Shown: positions 27,726 to 36,686, counted from the first letter of the stretch. The stretch: 64,000 bases of DNA from Gammaproteobacteria bacterium (GCA_024742995.1 JANSXK010000003.1:143646-207645); one strand, 5' to 3'. Notes: a model not told the origin generated them from the letters alone. Translations and numbers: made by a program.

Positions 27726-28634
27726 ATGTCCTATAGTACAGAAGGCAAATCACTCATGACGATCCTTGATATGATTCGTTTTGGCATTTCCCAGGCGCGT
27801 GCTACGGAACTATATTATGGGCACGGCACGGATAATGCTGTGGATGACATCTTTGCTTTGGTACTTGAAACCTTGCATTTGCCCTGGGACATTGATCGTG
27901 AATTGTTACAGGGTCGTTTGACAGATGAAGAAAAAACACGCTTGCTAAGTCGTCTGGAGCAACGGGTGATTCAACAGGTGCCTGTACCATATATCACTCA
28001 AACCGCCCATTTTTGCGGGATGCGTTTTTATGTGGATGAACGCGCATTGATCCCACGTTCACCTATTGCCGAATTGATACAACAACAGTTTTCCCCTTGG
28101 GCTAATCCAGACAACGTGACGCGCATTCTTGATTTGTGTACCGGCAGTGGTTGTATTGCGATTGCATGTTGCGCTGCATTTCCAGAAGCGATGGTGGATG
28201 CAGTTGATATCTCAGATGCGGCTTTGGAGGTTGCTGCCATTAATCGTGAGCGTCATCATATGCAAGATCAATTACAATTGATTCAATCGGATGGTTTTAC
28301 TCAAGTTCCTGAAGTTTTGTATGATATTATTGTAAGTAACCCCCCTTATGTGGCACAGGAAGATATGCAGGTGTTGCCTGCAGAATACCGACATGAGCCA
28401 ATATTGGCATTAGAAGCTGATGACAATGGATTAGCATTGGTGAAACAGATTCTGCAACAAGCAGGACAGTATTTACGTGAAACGGGCATTTTGGTGATTG
28501 AGGTAGGGTTGAGTGAAGATGCCTTGAGAAACCTGTATCCGGAGGTGCCTTTTGTGTGGCTTGAGTTTGAGCATGGTGGCGAAGGGATATTTTTATTAAC
28601 AGCGCAAAGTTTGCGCGAACATTTTGGTGTATGA
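27726..28634 (+). CDS. prmB: Protein-(glutamine-N5) methyltransferase PrmB
   Basis: SAM-dependent methyltransferase of ribosomal protein uL3 (Gln). The SAM site is 'ILDLCTGSGCIAIACC' and the catalytic motif 'SNPPYVAQEDM' is present; the N-terminal helical domain begins 'ILDMIRFGISQARATELY'. ATG 27726 has AAGG seven bases upstream; ATG 27756 is also possible. 302 residues. It is followed by asd one base after the stop region, so the two are co-transcribed. Confidence 0.93.
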   Translation: MSYSTEGKSLMTILDMIRFGISQARATELYYGHGTDNAVDDIFALVLETLHLPWDIDRELLQGRLTDEEKTRLLSRLEQRVIQQVPVPYITQTAHFCGMRFYVDERALIPRSPIAELIQQQFSPWANPDNVTRILDLCTGSGCIAIACCAAFPEAMVDAVDISDAALEVAAINRERHHMQDQLQLIQSDGFTQVPEVLYDIIVSNPPYVAQEDMQVLPAEYRHEPILALEADDNGLALVKQILQQAGQYLRETGILVIEVGLSEDALRNLYPEVPFVWLEFEHGGEGIFLLTAQSLREHFGV

Positions 28635-28635
28635 G

Positions 28636-29658
28636 ATGACAAAACTGTATCGTGTCGCGGTGGTAGGTGCTAGCGGTGTTGTGGGCGAAGCGATGTTGGC
28701 AAGCTTGGCAGAGCGCCAATTTCCTGTGGCGGAAATCTTTCCTTTGGGATCAGAACGGTCGCTGGGGAAATCAGTCCCATTTGGCAGTCAAAGTTTGGAT
28801 GTATTGGATTTGGCGACATTTGATTTTACTGACATTGATGTCGCTTTCTTTGCTGCCGGCACTGACGTTGCAAAAAAATATGCGCCGATAGCAGCTGCGC
28901 ATAATTGTGTGGTGATCGATAATAGTTCTTGTTTTCGCTATGAGGCCGATATTCCTTTGGTGATACCAGAAGTTAATCCTGAACGAATCGCAGATTATAC
29001 GCGCCAAGGGATCATTGCGAACCCCAATTGCTCGACCATACAAATGCTGGTCGCACTTAAGCCTTTGCATGATGCGGCACAAATTTCACGAATTAATATT
29101 GCGACCTATCAATCTGTATCTGGAACAGGTAGAAAAGCAGTTTCTGAAGTGATTGCCCAAGTTGGGGAACTGTTAAATGGTCGCCCAGCGGTATCAAAAG
29201 TCTACCCACAACAAATCGCATTTAATGCGATACCCCATATTGACGACTTTCAAGACAATGGGTATACGCGTGAAGAAATGAAAATGGTTTGGGAAACCCA
29301 TAAAATATTAGAAGATGATTCGATTTTGGTAAATCCGACGGCAGTACGTGTGCCGGTATTATATGGTCATTCTGAAGCGATTCACGTTGAATTTAAATCG
29401 CCATTATCAGCGAAAAAAGCACGCCAAGTACTTAAGAAAGCGCCTGGGGTGACCGTGGTGGATGATCCACGCAAAACCAAATATCCAACGGTCATTTCGC
29501 ATGCCGTGGGTCAAGACGATGTGGTTGTGGGCCGCCTTCGTGAGGATATTTCACATCCCAATGGCTTGGATTTATGGGTGGTTGCTGACAATATTCGCAA
29601 AGGGGCTGCTACCAATGCGGTGCAAATTGCAGAATTGCTGTGTCGTGACTATATCTGA
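28636..29658 (+). CDS. asd: Aspartate-semialdehyde dehydrogenase
   Basis: Reduces aspartyl phosphate to the semialdehyde, the step after the aspartokinase encoded by lysAC in this window. NADP-binding start 'YRVAVVGASGVVGEAML'; catalytic Cys in 'IANPNCSTIQML'; 'SVSGTGRKAV' and 'RVPVLYGHSEAIHVEF' complete the fold. 340 residues from ATG 28636; a TTG at 28624 overlapping prmB is less likely. It is of the Gram-positive/Pseudomonas-like short class rather than the E. coli class. Confidence 0.95.
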   Translation: MTKLYRVAVVGASGVVGEAMLASLAERQFPVAEIFPLGSERSLGKSVPFGSQSLDVLDLATFDFTDIDVAFFAAGTDVAKKYAPIAAAHNCVVIDNSSCFRYEADIPLVIPEVNPERIADYTRQGIIANPNCSTIQMLVALKPLHDAAQISRINIATYQSVSGTGRKAVSEVIAQVGELLNGRPAVSKVYPQQIAFNAIPHIDDFQDNGYTREEMKMVWETHKILEDDSILVNPTAVRVPVLYGHSEAIHVEFKSPLSAKKARQVLKKAPGVTVVDDPRKTKYPTVISHAVGQDDVVVGRLREDISHPNGLDLWVVADNIRKGAATNAVQIAELLCRDYI

Positions 29659-29679
29659 TTCAATGTGTATACTTAGTAT

Positions 29680-30417
29680 ATGAAAAAAAACCAAATCTCT
29701 ACGATTTCAACAATGAAAACCTTAGCGTGGGTGTTACCCATGCCTCTTTGGCCGGCCATCAAATTAGGCTCGCAACCGCTGCGTCAAATCTTGACGTTAT
29801 CCAATCAAAGTGAAGGTGATATTCGTATCACCGGTTTGGGGTTTGAACATTCAGATGATCCTCGTGTAGGTTTGGTCGGAGGAACTTGTCATATTGGATT
29901 GAACTTAGCGCCGCAAGAAGCGTGTACTCTCGAGATTCAAGTCAATCCTACTGCTTTGGGGCGGGGCAAACAGACAATCAATATTGAGCATTCAGGCAAC
30001 TTTTCTCCGTTGTGGGCCGAGATTGAATTTAGCGTTGTGACTGATGCGGATGCCAGAACGCGTAAAACGTCTTATTTGAGCGATGATACGCCAACCATGG
30101 ATCGCCAACGTCGTCATATGGAACAAGATGGCCATCGTCGTTTTGCCCGTGTGAATGCTCGAGAGCACCCTGAGCAGACCACCTCACAACAACAAGCGGG
30201 GCATGAAGGGGGCATGCAAAATAATATTTTGCAAAATCCTTGGTTGGATAGCCAGCGCTTCGACGGGGTGGATCCTAATTTGAATCCTGAACCCCCATTG
30301 AATACAGAAGCACGCCGTGAATTTGATAATGAGAAGCGTGAGCAAGAAATGGAAAAGCAATTGCGTTTGAACAATGTACCCAGGGTATCCCCAGCACCGA
30401 AGCCACAAGGATTTTAG
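29680..30417 (+). CDS. Unknown protein with Ig-like N-terminal half
   Basis: 245 residues. The N-terminal half resembles 'choice-of-anchor D'/ASPM-SPD2-Hydin-type Ig domains: 'LRQILTLSNQSEGDIRITGL' followed by 'GTCHIGLNLAPQEACTLEIQ' and 'GRGKQTINIEHSG'. The C-terminal half is polar, Arg/Gln-rich and looks disordered or coiled. A weak hydrophobic stretch near the start is not a clean signal peptide. ATG 29680 or 29713 are both possible. It sits between asd and the AnkH-like gene; the function is unknown. Confidence 0.6.
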   Translation: MKKNQISTISTMKTLAWVLPMPLWPAIKLGSQPLRQILTLSNQSEGDIRITGLGFEHSDDPRVGLVGGTCHIGLNLAPQEACTLEIQVNPTALGRGKQTINIEHSGNFSPLWAEIEFSVVTDADARTRKTSYLSDDTPTMDRQRRHMEQDGHRRFARVNAREHPEQTTSQQQAGHEGGMQNNILQNPWLDSQRFDGVDPNLNPEPPLNTEARREFDNEKREQEMEKQLRLNNVPRVSPAPKPQGF

Positions 30418-30490
30418 AGGGTAGGCATGGACGTGCAGCGTAGGGCAGGGGTTGTTTGACGAAACGTGAGCATAATAAGGAATACATCAT

Positions 30491-31885
30491 ATGACCATTG
30501 CGAATGATATCATCTCTTGCCGTCTTCCAGATTTTGATTACTATCTGCGGGAAGGGGAGTCTTTGGATGATATTGATGAGTATGGTTTCACCCCGTTAAT
30601 TGAATCAGCCATTACGAGGCAAGTACACATTGCCAAATTGCTTTTAGATCGTGGTGTGGATATCAACAAATCAGATGTTACCGGTCGCACTGCCTTGCAC
30701 TGGGCTGTGGACAATGGGGATGAAGAATTTATTCGTTTATTATTGACCAAAGGCGCTGATCCTAATGCTTATACCCGAGCAGGCTTGTCTGTGTTGGTTT
30801 ATCCCATTTTGCGTGCGCAATCGGATATCAAACATCTATTGTATCAATACCAAGCCAAACTAGATTTTGCCTTGGATTTTATTTATGCCAAATTATTAGG
30901 CCATCGTTTCGAACTCATTGGGGATGTCGATATTGTGACAGCGCAAGGAGAGTTCATCGAATTGGACTATGAAGGATTTATCTTAGAGTTTACCGTGGCT
31001 GTGGTCAAAGATTCACTGCGACGTTTTACCAGTAGTTATTCGACCCGGCATTTACGGCCCTTGTTTCCAATGGTGTATCAAATCATGGATGGTTTTGCAG
31101 TGGCAGATGAATTGCTACAATTACAACATCATGTGACGTTGACCAACCATCATCACCAGCGTATCCAACAATTATTAGACGCACCTTTGTTGATTTTACC
31201 CGCAGCCAGCCAAGGCCATGCCATGTGTTTTGTGCGCTATCAAGATTGGTGGGCGAAGATTGATCGGGGGGAAAACGCATTGAAAGAGGGCAGTGTTAAT
31301 ATTTACCGCATCTCCAAACCGGAAGCATTGACTTTAAATTTTCTCTTGGATTTTTTGTATAAAAAACAAGACCGCCGTTATTTTCATCAAACCATCAATA
31401 AAATTTTAGGATTGAAACCGGTATTACAACTCCCTATTGCTGCACAAATTGCCGGAAATTGCTCGTGGGCGAATGTCCAAGCGGTGATTCCTGTGGCTCA
31501 TGCTTTGCAAACGTTGACGACAGTCGAGTTATTTCAAGCAGCGGCCTCTTTAGAATTGTATGATACATGGATTGAATGGGATAAAGATCGTGCGTTGGAT
31601 GAGTGTATTCAGCGGTTTTACGCAGCGCAATCCGTACGTAAAGCAAGTTTTGCGGCGATGTTGGGCGCTGTTTTGTTTCAAGTATGCGATGCACGTGATC
31701 CATTGCATTTGGCGCGTGCAGAAAAAATCCTAGCTATTTTGTCATTGCCTGAATATGCGTATATTTTACAAAGTTATTTGGATATTTATTGCCTGAAGCG
31801 TTTGACACGGAAAGGGAATAATTTATTAAAATTATTGGATAATTGCGGCATTAATCCAAATATAGGGGTGAATCCTGTTGCTTAA
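30491..31885 (+). CDS. ankH: AnkH/LegA3-like ankyrin effector candidate
   Basis: 464 residues: N-terminal ankyrin repeats (about 1-115; 'EYGFTPLIESAITRQVHIAK', 'TGRTALHWAVDNGDEEFIRL', 'GADPNAYTRAG'), then a cysteine-protease-like region. 'GHAMCFVRY' (His243) and 'AGNCSWANVQAV' (Cys324) are candidate catalytic residues in permuted order. This layout matches Legionella AnkH (LegA3), a core Dot/Icm effector with ankyrin repeats and a Cys-protease-like fold, from memory of that family. AAGGA lies about 10 bases before ATG 30491. A hairpin follows the stop. If correct, it implies a Dot/Icm-type secretion system elsewhere. Confidence 0.75.
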   Translation: MTIANDIISCRLPDFDYYLREGESLDDIDEYGFTPLIESAITRQVHIAKLLLDRGVDINKSDVTGRTALHWAVDNGDEEFIRLLLTKGADPNAYTRAGLSVLVYPILRAQSDIKHLLYQYQAKLDFALDFIYAKLLGHRFELIGDVDIVTAQGEFIELDYEGFILEFTVAVVKDSLRRFTSSYSTRHLRPLFPMVYQIMDGFAVADELLQLQHHVTLTNHHHQRIQQLLDAPLLILPAASQGHAMCFVRYQDWWAKIDRGENALKEGSVNIYRISKPEALTLNFLLDFLYKKQDRRYFHQTINKILGLKPVLQLPIAAQIAGNCSWANVQAVIPVAHALQTLTTVELFQAAASLELYDTWIEWDKDRALDECIQRFYAAQSVRKASFAAMLGAVLFQVCDARDPLHLARAEKILAILSLPEYAYILQSYLDIYCLKRLTRKGNNLLKLLDNCGINPNIGVNPVA

Positions 31886-31894
31886 ACTAGAAAA

Positions 31895-31921
31895 CCCATG
31901 ACACACAGAGTGTGCCATGGG
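31895..31921 (-). terminator. Hairpin terminator between convergent genes
   Basis: Stem CCCATGACACAC / GTGTGCCATGGG with an AGA loop and one mismatch. On the minus strand it is followed by TTTT, giving a rho-independent terminator for the duplicated-hairpin membrane-protein gene; on the plus strand no T-tract follows the AnkH-like gene. Confidence 0.7.
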
Positions 31922-31938
31922 CTTAAGGATTAAATTAA

Positions 31939-32625
31939 CTACAGTGTGAATCTGCTGTCCTCTTGATCGTGAGCACAAAGATCACTCGCAAGGTTATCAC
32001 CATAACCCTCTTTAAACATAGCAGGCCCTTTGTAGAACATAGGCAACGCAGCAGCCACTGAAGCAATTGCAACTGTGCTTGCAACAGCAAGCTTCGACCA
32101 AGTGCCAAGACCAGTCAATACTGCAGGAAGCACTGCAGGTGCAAGATATAGCATCGCAACGAAGCTCAGACCTAAACCAACAACGGTAGCTAGCAATGCC
32201 ATGTCAGTTTTAGTAGGTAGACGGTCCTTGTTGAACAAACGACCGACAGTATCTAGAACTGAACCCATAAGTTGTGGTAATGTGAAGTATGCGCTAGCAG
32301 CCGCAACCACACCCACGGTGGCAGTAACAGCCATGCTAGTCCAAGTAGACATTGCACTTAAGCCAAATGGAATCATAGCAGGTGCGAAGTATAAAGCGCC
32401 TAGATAGCCACCAGATAGCAACAATACCGCAGCAACAGCTGCATACTTAAAGTTGCCTTTACGTTCGCTACCCCAATCTGACCATGATTTTGCAGCTACT
32501 GGCTTACGATCAGAATCTTTGTTAAGATCTAACAAATCCTCTCTACTCGTACTTCTATCTCTTGTACTTACTGATGGTTGATCTTCGAACTTAATTGGTT
32601 TGTGTTCTCTTTGATTTGTCGCCAT
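31939..32625 (-). CDS. Membrane protein with duplicated hairpin module
   Basis: 228 residues, not recognised. A charged N-terminal ~60 residues ('SVSTRDRSTSREDLLDLNKD') is followed by two copies of one membrane unit: 'LYFAPAMIPFGLSAMSTWTS' with 'MAVTATVGVVAAASAY', and 'LYLAPAVLPAVLTGLGTWSK' with 'LAVASTVAIASVAAAL'. The C-terminal tail ends 'HDQEDSRFTL'. The second unit resembles the C-terminal membrane segment of the Rab-like GTPase ('GTASKLAAAATVATFA'). GAGG lies seven bases before the ATG. A secreted membrane-targeting protein is possible. Confidence 0.7.
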   Translation of the reverse strand: MATNQREHKPIKFEDQPSVSTRDRSTSREDLLDLNKDSDRKPVAAKSWSDWGSERKGNFKYAAVAAVLLLSGGYLGALYFAPAMIPFGLSAMSTWTSMAVTATVGVVAAASAYFTLPQLMGSVLDTVGRLFNKDRLPTKTDMALLATVVGLGLSFVAMLYLAPAVLPAVLTGLGTWSKLAVASTVAIASVAAALPMFYKGPAMFKEGYGDNLASDLCAHDQEDSRFTL

Positions 32626-32738
32626 GTTAAATCCTCACTCTAAGTAGTTTAATAATGCAGGGCATGTTGTTATCTGTTTGAGTATGGTTAAAATCACACC
32701 AAATAAATAACATCTTGCACTAAAAATGCCGCTATTGC

Positions 32739-32775
32739 GCGCCCTAAGAAGCACAATGGGCGCATCATAGCTTTT
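32739..32775 (+). terminator. Weak hairpin in rne-31939 gap
   Basis: GCGCCC (32739-32744) pairs with GGGCGC (32758-32763) and is followed after nine bases by TTTTTT. Its position upstream of the minus-strand membrane-protein gene and downstream of rne gives it no obvious plus-strand client, so it may be incidental. Confidence 0.25.
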
Positions 32776-32832
32776 TTAATATTAAAAATCCAGAGGTTTT
32801 ATCAATTTTTCTTAAGAGCGTGTGAAATGATG

Positions 32833-32858
32833 TCCTTCACCTGGGTGCAGGCGAAGGA
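32833..32858 (-). terminator. Hairpin downstream of rne
   Basis: TCCTTCGCCTG / CAGGTGAAGGA on the minus strand, 11 base pairs with one G-T pair and a CACC loop, starting 10 bases after the rne stop. No T-tract follows, so it may serve as a 3' stability or partial termination element. Confidence 0.4.
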
Positions 32859-32867
32859 ATCTGTCTT

Positions 32868-34757
32868 TTATTCTACTGGATCCTTCTTCGATTGATCTGG
32901 TTTTGCCGGCGCTGCTTTTCCTTGTTCAGCCGGTTTTTTCCGAGTGGTTGATGATGAGCGTCGTTGTGACTGTTGCGAACGTCGGCGTCGGTCCTGAGGT
33001 GCGCGTTGTTGCGTTTTCTTGGGTTTTGATGCAGATGCGTTAGTAGCCGTTTTCGCACTACTCTCTGTCGCTTTTGGTGCATCTTGGGTGCCAAATAATT
33101 TTTGTACCACGCGCTGCAGAAAAGTCAGAGAATGGGCGTGCTTCATCATCTGCGTATCGAATGTTTTGACCGCAGGTTCATCGCGCTGCGCCGGTGAGCT
33201 GGCATGTGCGATTTGTAATTCAGGTTGTTGAATCAACGCATAACTGGGCTTTTTTGATTTCGCTGCATGGTCTGCTTTGGTTTTACTGATCGTATACTGC
33301 GGTGACTGTAAATAAGGATTCGCAATGATCAAGACCCGCACGGCGTGACGTTTTTCAATATTAAGGATAAAGTCACGCTTTTCATTCATAATGAATGTGG
33401 CCATGTCGACCGGCAATTGAATTTGAATTTCATTGGTTTTTTCTTTCAATGCTTCTTCTTCAATCAAACGAATGATAGACAAGCTGCTGGATTGAATATT
33501 ACGCACCGCGCCACGTCCTTCACAACGCGGGCATATGTCTTGTGCAGATTCACCCAAAGACAAACGCAAACGCTGTCGCGACATCTCTAATAAGCCAAAG
33601 CGTGAAATGCGACCCACTTGAATGCGTGCACGATCAGCTCTGAGCGCATCTTTGAGGCGGTTTTCTACATCACGTTGGTTTTTAGATGAGCCCATATCAA
33701 TGAAATCAATGACGACCAAGCCACCTAAGTCGCGTAAGCGCAATTGGCGAGCAATTTCATCCGCAGCTTCCAAATTGGTATTTAATGCGGTGGCTTCAAT
33801 GTCAGATCCGCTGGTGGCTTTCGCAGAGTTGATATCAATGGATACCAACGCTTCAGTACGGTCAATGACCAGCGCGCCGCCGGATGGTAACGCAACTTCA
33901 CGTTGATATGCCGTTTCAATTTGACTTTCAATTTGATAAAAATTGAACAAAGGCACGTTATTGTGATACAGCTTTAAATTGGGTAGAAAGTCGGGTTTGA
34001 TTTGCTCAATATATTGTTTGGCTTTCACGTATGAGACTTGATCATCAATGATGATTTCGCCAATTGTTTTGCGCAAATTATCGCGAATGGAGCGAATGAT
34101 GACATCGCCTTCTTGATGAATCAAGCAAGGTGCTAACTGTGATTTATGAGCGTTATTGATGGCCTGCCACTGGTGATACAGCATATCCAAATCTGCTTGC
34201 AATTCATCCTGGTTTTTACCCACACCTGCTGTACGGATGATGATACCCATGTCTTCGCTGAGTGTCAGGGCATTTAAGGTTTCTTTGAGCTCGTCACGAT
34301 CGTCACCTTCAATGCGGCGCGAAATACCACCAGATCGCGGGCTATTCGGCATTAATACCAAATAACAGCCAGCCAAAGTGATATACGTGGTCAGTGCCGC
34401 GCCTTTGTTGCCGCGCTCTTCTTTGTCGACTTGGATTAATAATTCTTGGCCTTCTCGAATCAGGCTGGTGATTGGCGTTTTGCCGGAATCTTTGTCTTTA
34501 TTGGCCTGTTTTGCGAAGTACGTCGGCGCAATTTCTTTCAGCGGCAAAAACCCTTGTCGCTTAGCACCGTATTCTACAAATACAGCATCTAGGCTTGGTT
34601 CTCTGCGGGTGACAACTGCCTTGTAAATATTGCCTTTCTTCTTTACTTCTGCCGGACATTCAATGTCTAAATCGTACAGATGATCGTCTTTTACCAGCGC
34701 AACACGTACTTCTTCCGCTTGCGTTGCGTTGATTAACATTCTTTCCAAACTACCCAT
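32868..34757 (-). CDS. rne: Ribonuclease E, short form
   Basis: Endoribonuclease for mRNA decay and rRNA/tRNA processing. The start region 'MLINATQAEEVRVALVKDD' matches RNase E; ATG 34757 has GAGGG eight bases upstream (the frame is open to 34907). It has an S1 domain, the 5'-sensor region, DNase I-like catalytic residues in 'VSIDINSAKATSG' and 'LVVIDFIDMGSSKNQRDVE', and the Zn-link 'CPRCEGRGAVRN'. About 629 residues versus 1061 in E. coli: the scaffold half is cut to ~130 residues with an Arg-rich segment ('RAPQDRRRRSQQSQRR') and no evident long degradosome-binding region. Divergent to rluC, as in many gammaproteobacteria. Confidence 0.94.
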   Translation of the reverse strand: MGSLERMLINATQAEEVRVALVKDDHLYDLDIECPAEVKKKGNIYKAVVTRREPSLDAVFVEYGAKRQGFLPLKEIAPTYFAKQANKDKDSGKTPITSLIREGQELLIQVDKEERGNKGAALTTYITLAGCYLVLMPNSPRSGGISRRIEGDDRDELKETLNALTLSEDMGIIIRTAGVGKNQDELQADLDMLYHQWQAINNAHKSQLAPCLIHQEGDVIIRSIRDNLRKTIGEIIIDDQVSYVKAKQYIEQIKPDFLPNLKLYHNNVPLFNFYQIESQIETAYQREVALPSGGALVIDRTEALVSIDINSAKATSGSDIEATALNTNLEAADEIARQLRLRDLGGLVVIDFIDMGSSKNQRDVENRLKDALRADRARIQVGRISRFGLLEMSRQRLRLSLGESAQDICPRCEGRGAVRNIQSSSLSIIRLIEEEALKEKTNEIQIQLPVDMATFIMNEKRDFILNIEKRHAVRVLIIANPYLQSPQYTISKTKADHAAKSKKPSYALIQQPELQIAHASSPAQRDEPAVKTFDTQMMKHAHSLTFLQRVVQKLFGTQDAPKATESSAKTATNASASKPKKTQQRAPQDRRRRSQQSQRRSSSTTRKKPAEQGKAAPAKPDQSKKDPVE

Positions 34758-35072
34758 GTTACTAACCCTCAAATAGGGCGCCCTGCTTAAGCCTAAGGTT
34801 GAAGTGCCATCACAACCTATTTGATACTGTGTTCTACAGTGACAGACCACACGCACACTGCGTTCGAATTCGAACGCGCATGTTTGATGTTGTCGCATGT
34901 TCGGCATGCGTGGGTATCTGATAAATATGTGTTCAATTTTTCTCTGGTACTTAATGATCTTTTCGACCTAAGCGATGCGCATTATAAATCTTCATTGGCT
35001 CTAAATATTGGCCATGCATACACTCGTAAGTGTACAATGGTACCAAAAAAATCCATCTGAGGAAATAGTTAG
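34758..35072. promoter_or_regulatory. Divergent rne-rluC regulatory gap
   Basis: A 315-base gap with no gene. It should hold both promoters and the rne 5' leader, which in E. coli mediates autoregulation by RNase E. It contains a perfect 18-base palindrome GCGTTCGAATTCGAACGC at 34860-34877 and a second hairpin CGCATG-TTCGG-CATGCG at 34894-34910. Together these could form RNA hairpins in the rne leader or a DNA operator. No confident -10/-35 pair was found. Confidence 0.55.
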
Positions 35073-36017
35073 ATGCAGAATGATGCGCAATTCACAGTGC
35101 GTTATGTGATGATTGCAGACGAAGAAGACGGCCAACGCTTGGATAATTATTTATTGCGGGTCCTCAAAGGCGTGCCCAAAAGTCACATTTATCGGATTGT
35201 ACGTAGTGGTGAAGTGCGTATCAATCGCAAACGTGCCAAGCCATCTTCACGTGTGGCTGCTGGGGATTCGATTCGTATTCCGCCCATTCGTCACTCGTCA
35301 CCCAAAACAACTACGGTGAGTGAGACATTATCGGATTGTTTGCGTCATCATATTATTTTTGAAGACGAACGGCTCTTGGTGTTGGCCAAGCCGGCTGGTA
35401 TTGCGGTGCATGGTGGCAGTGGGGTGAGCTTGGGTGTGATTGAAGCCATGCGGCAGATTCGACCGGATTTACATTATTTGGAACTGGTGCATCGCTTGGA
35501 TCGAGACACGTCGGGTTGTTTATTATTAGCGAAAAAACGCTCATGTTTGCGGGCTATTCAAGCGTTGTTAGAAGCACGACAGGTGCAAAAAACTTATTGG
35601 GCACTCTTAGAGCATCCTTGGCAAGAAAAATCCTCCCTCGTGGTCGATATGCCATTGTTGAAGTCAGTATTGAAATCTGGTGAACGTATGGTGGTCGCCT
35701 CAGCAACAGAAGGAAAACCGTCACAGACTAGCTTTACCGTACTGGGCAATTATACAGAGGCGTGTTGGGTGGAAGTATTGCCCAAAACGGGACGTACTCA
35801 TCAAATTCGCGTGCACGCAGCAGAATTGGGCCATCCTATTATTGGTGATCGCAAATATGGTCAAATGGAGATGATACCAAGTTTATCGGGTCTAAAATCA
35901 AGAATGTATTTGCACGCACGTGCGATTCAGTTTACGCTAAACGGAAAAACGTACTGTTTTGAAGCAGATTTAGATGCTTTGTTTTCACAGGCATTGGAGT
36001 GTATTAAAAAAGCATAA
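35073..36017 (+). CDS. rluC: 23S rRNA pseudouridine synthase RluC
   Basis: Modifies U955/2504/2580 of 23S rRNA. An N-terminal S4 domain ('GQRLDNYLLRVLKGVPKSHI', 'VRSGEVRINRKRAKPSSRV') precedes the catalytic 'LELVHRLDRDTSGCLLLAKK' and '[20 protein letters not shown]'. 314 residues. Placement opposite rne and before a HAD-family gene is the conserved rluC context, distinguishing it from the rluD in this window. GAGGAA lies nine bases before the ATG. Confidence 0.95.
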   Translation: MQNDAQFTVRYVMIADEEDGQRLDNYLLRVLKGVPKSHIYRIVRSGEVRINRKRAKPSSRVAAGDSIRIPPIRHSSPKTTTVSETLSDCLRHHIIFEDERLLVLAKPAGIAVHGGSGVSLGVIEAMRQIRPDLHYLELVHRLDRDTSGCLLLAKKRSCLRAIQALLEARQVQKTYWALLEHPWQEKSSLVVDMPLLKSVLKSGERMVVASATEGKPSQTSFTVLGNYTEACWVEVLPKTGRTHQIRVHAAELGHPIIGDRKYGQMEMIPSLSGLKSRMYLHARAIQFTLNGKTYCFEADLDALFSQALECIKKA

Positions 36018-36029
36018 GGAAGGTGCGCC

Positions 36030-36686
36030 GTGTTGCAGCGATATCGACTGGTGGTGTTTGATTGGGAGGGCACGCTCGCGGAAAGTGGCTTAGGCTACGT
36101 GTTAAATGCTGTTGAATTAGCCGCGGAGCGATTGCATTTAGGGCAGATTGATGGGCATATTGCACGTGAAGCGGTGCCGTTGGGATTAGCCAATGCGATT
36201 AAAAAATTATTTCCAACTGCATCGTTGCATCAACAAGAAGACATTTTGGTTGAGGCGCAAAAAGCATTATCTGCATTAGCCACTAAAACGCAAATGGTAC
36301 CCGGTGCCGAAGATACAGTTCGCTTTTTAGCCCAAGAAGGCATGTCTTTGGCGATAGCTACCAATCGCAGCGCCCAAGGGTTGTTACGCGCATTGCAGTC
36401 GAGCGGTTTAGACACGTTTTTCCAGATCACCCGTTCTGCAACAGAAGCGCCGTCTAAACCTTGTCCACAAATGTTAGAAGAGATCATGGACGTATTGCAG
36501 ATGGATGCGACCCAAACCCTGATGGTGGGGGACTCTATTTCAGATATCGAAATGGCGTCTGCGATAGGCGTAGATGCGGTTGGCATGGATTTTTTTCATG
36601 TGGAAGAGCAAAGTCTGCGTGCGGCAGGTGCTTGTGAAGTGTTTGATGATTATCAAGCGTTACAGCAGTATATTAAGGATAATTGA
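36030..36686 (+). CDS. HAD-family phosphatase beside rluC
   Basis: Haloacid-dehalogenase-superfamily hydrolase of the phosphoglycolate-phosphatase-like group, 218 residues, starting at GTG 36030 with AAGGAAGG upstream. Motif I is 'FDWEGTLAES' rather than the usual DxDGT: the nucleophile Asp11 is kept but the general acid/base Asp is Glu13. Motif II is 'AIATNRSAQG', motif III Lys is near 'APSKPCPQML' and motif IV is 'MVGDSISDIEMASAIG'. The rluC-HAD pairing is common in gammaproteobacteria. The substrate is unknown. Confidence 0.85.
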   Translation: MLQRYRLVVFDWEGTLAESGLGYVLNAVELAAERLHLGQIDGHIAREAVPLGLANAIKKLFPTASLHQQEDILVEAQKALSALATKTQMVPGAEDTVRFLAQEGMSLAIATNRSAQGLLRALQSSGLDTFFQITRSATEAPSKPCPQMLEEIMDVLQMDATQTLMVGDSISDIEMASAIGVDAVGMDFFHVEEQSLRAAGACEVFDDYQALQQYIKDN

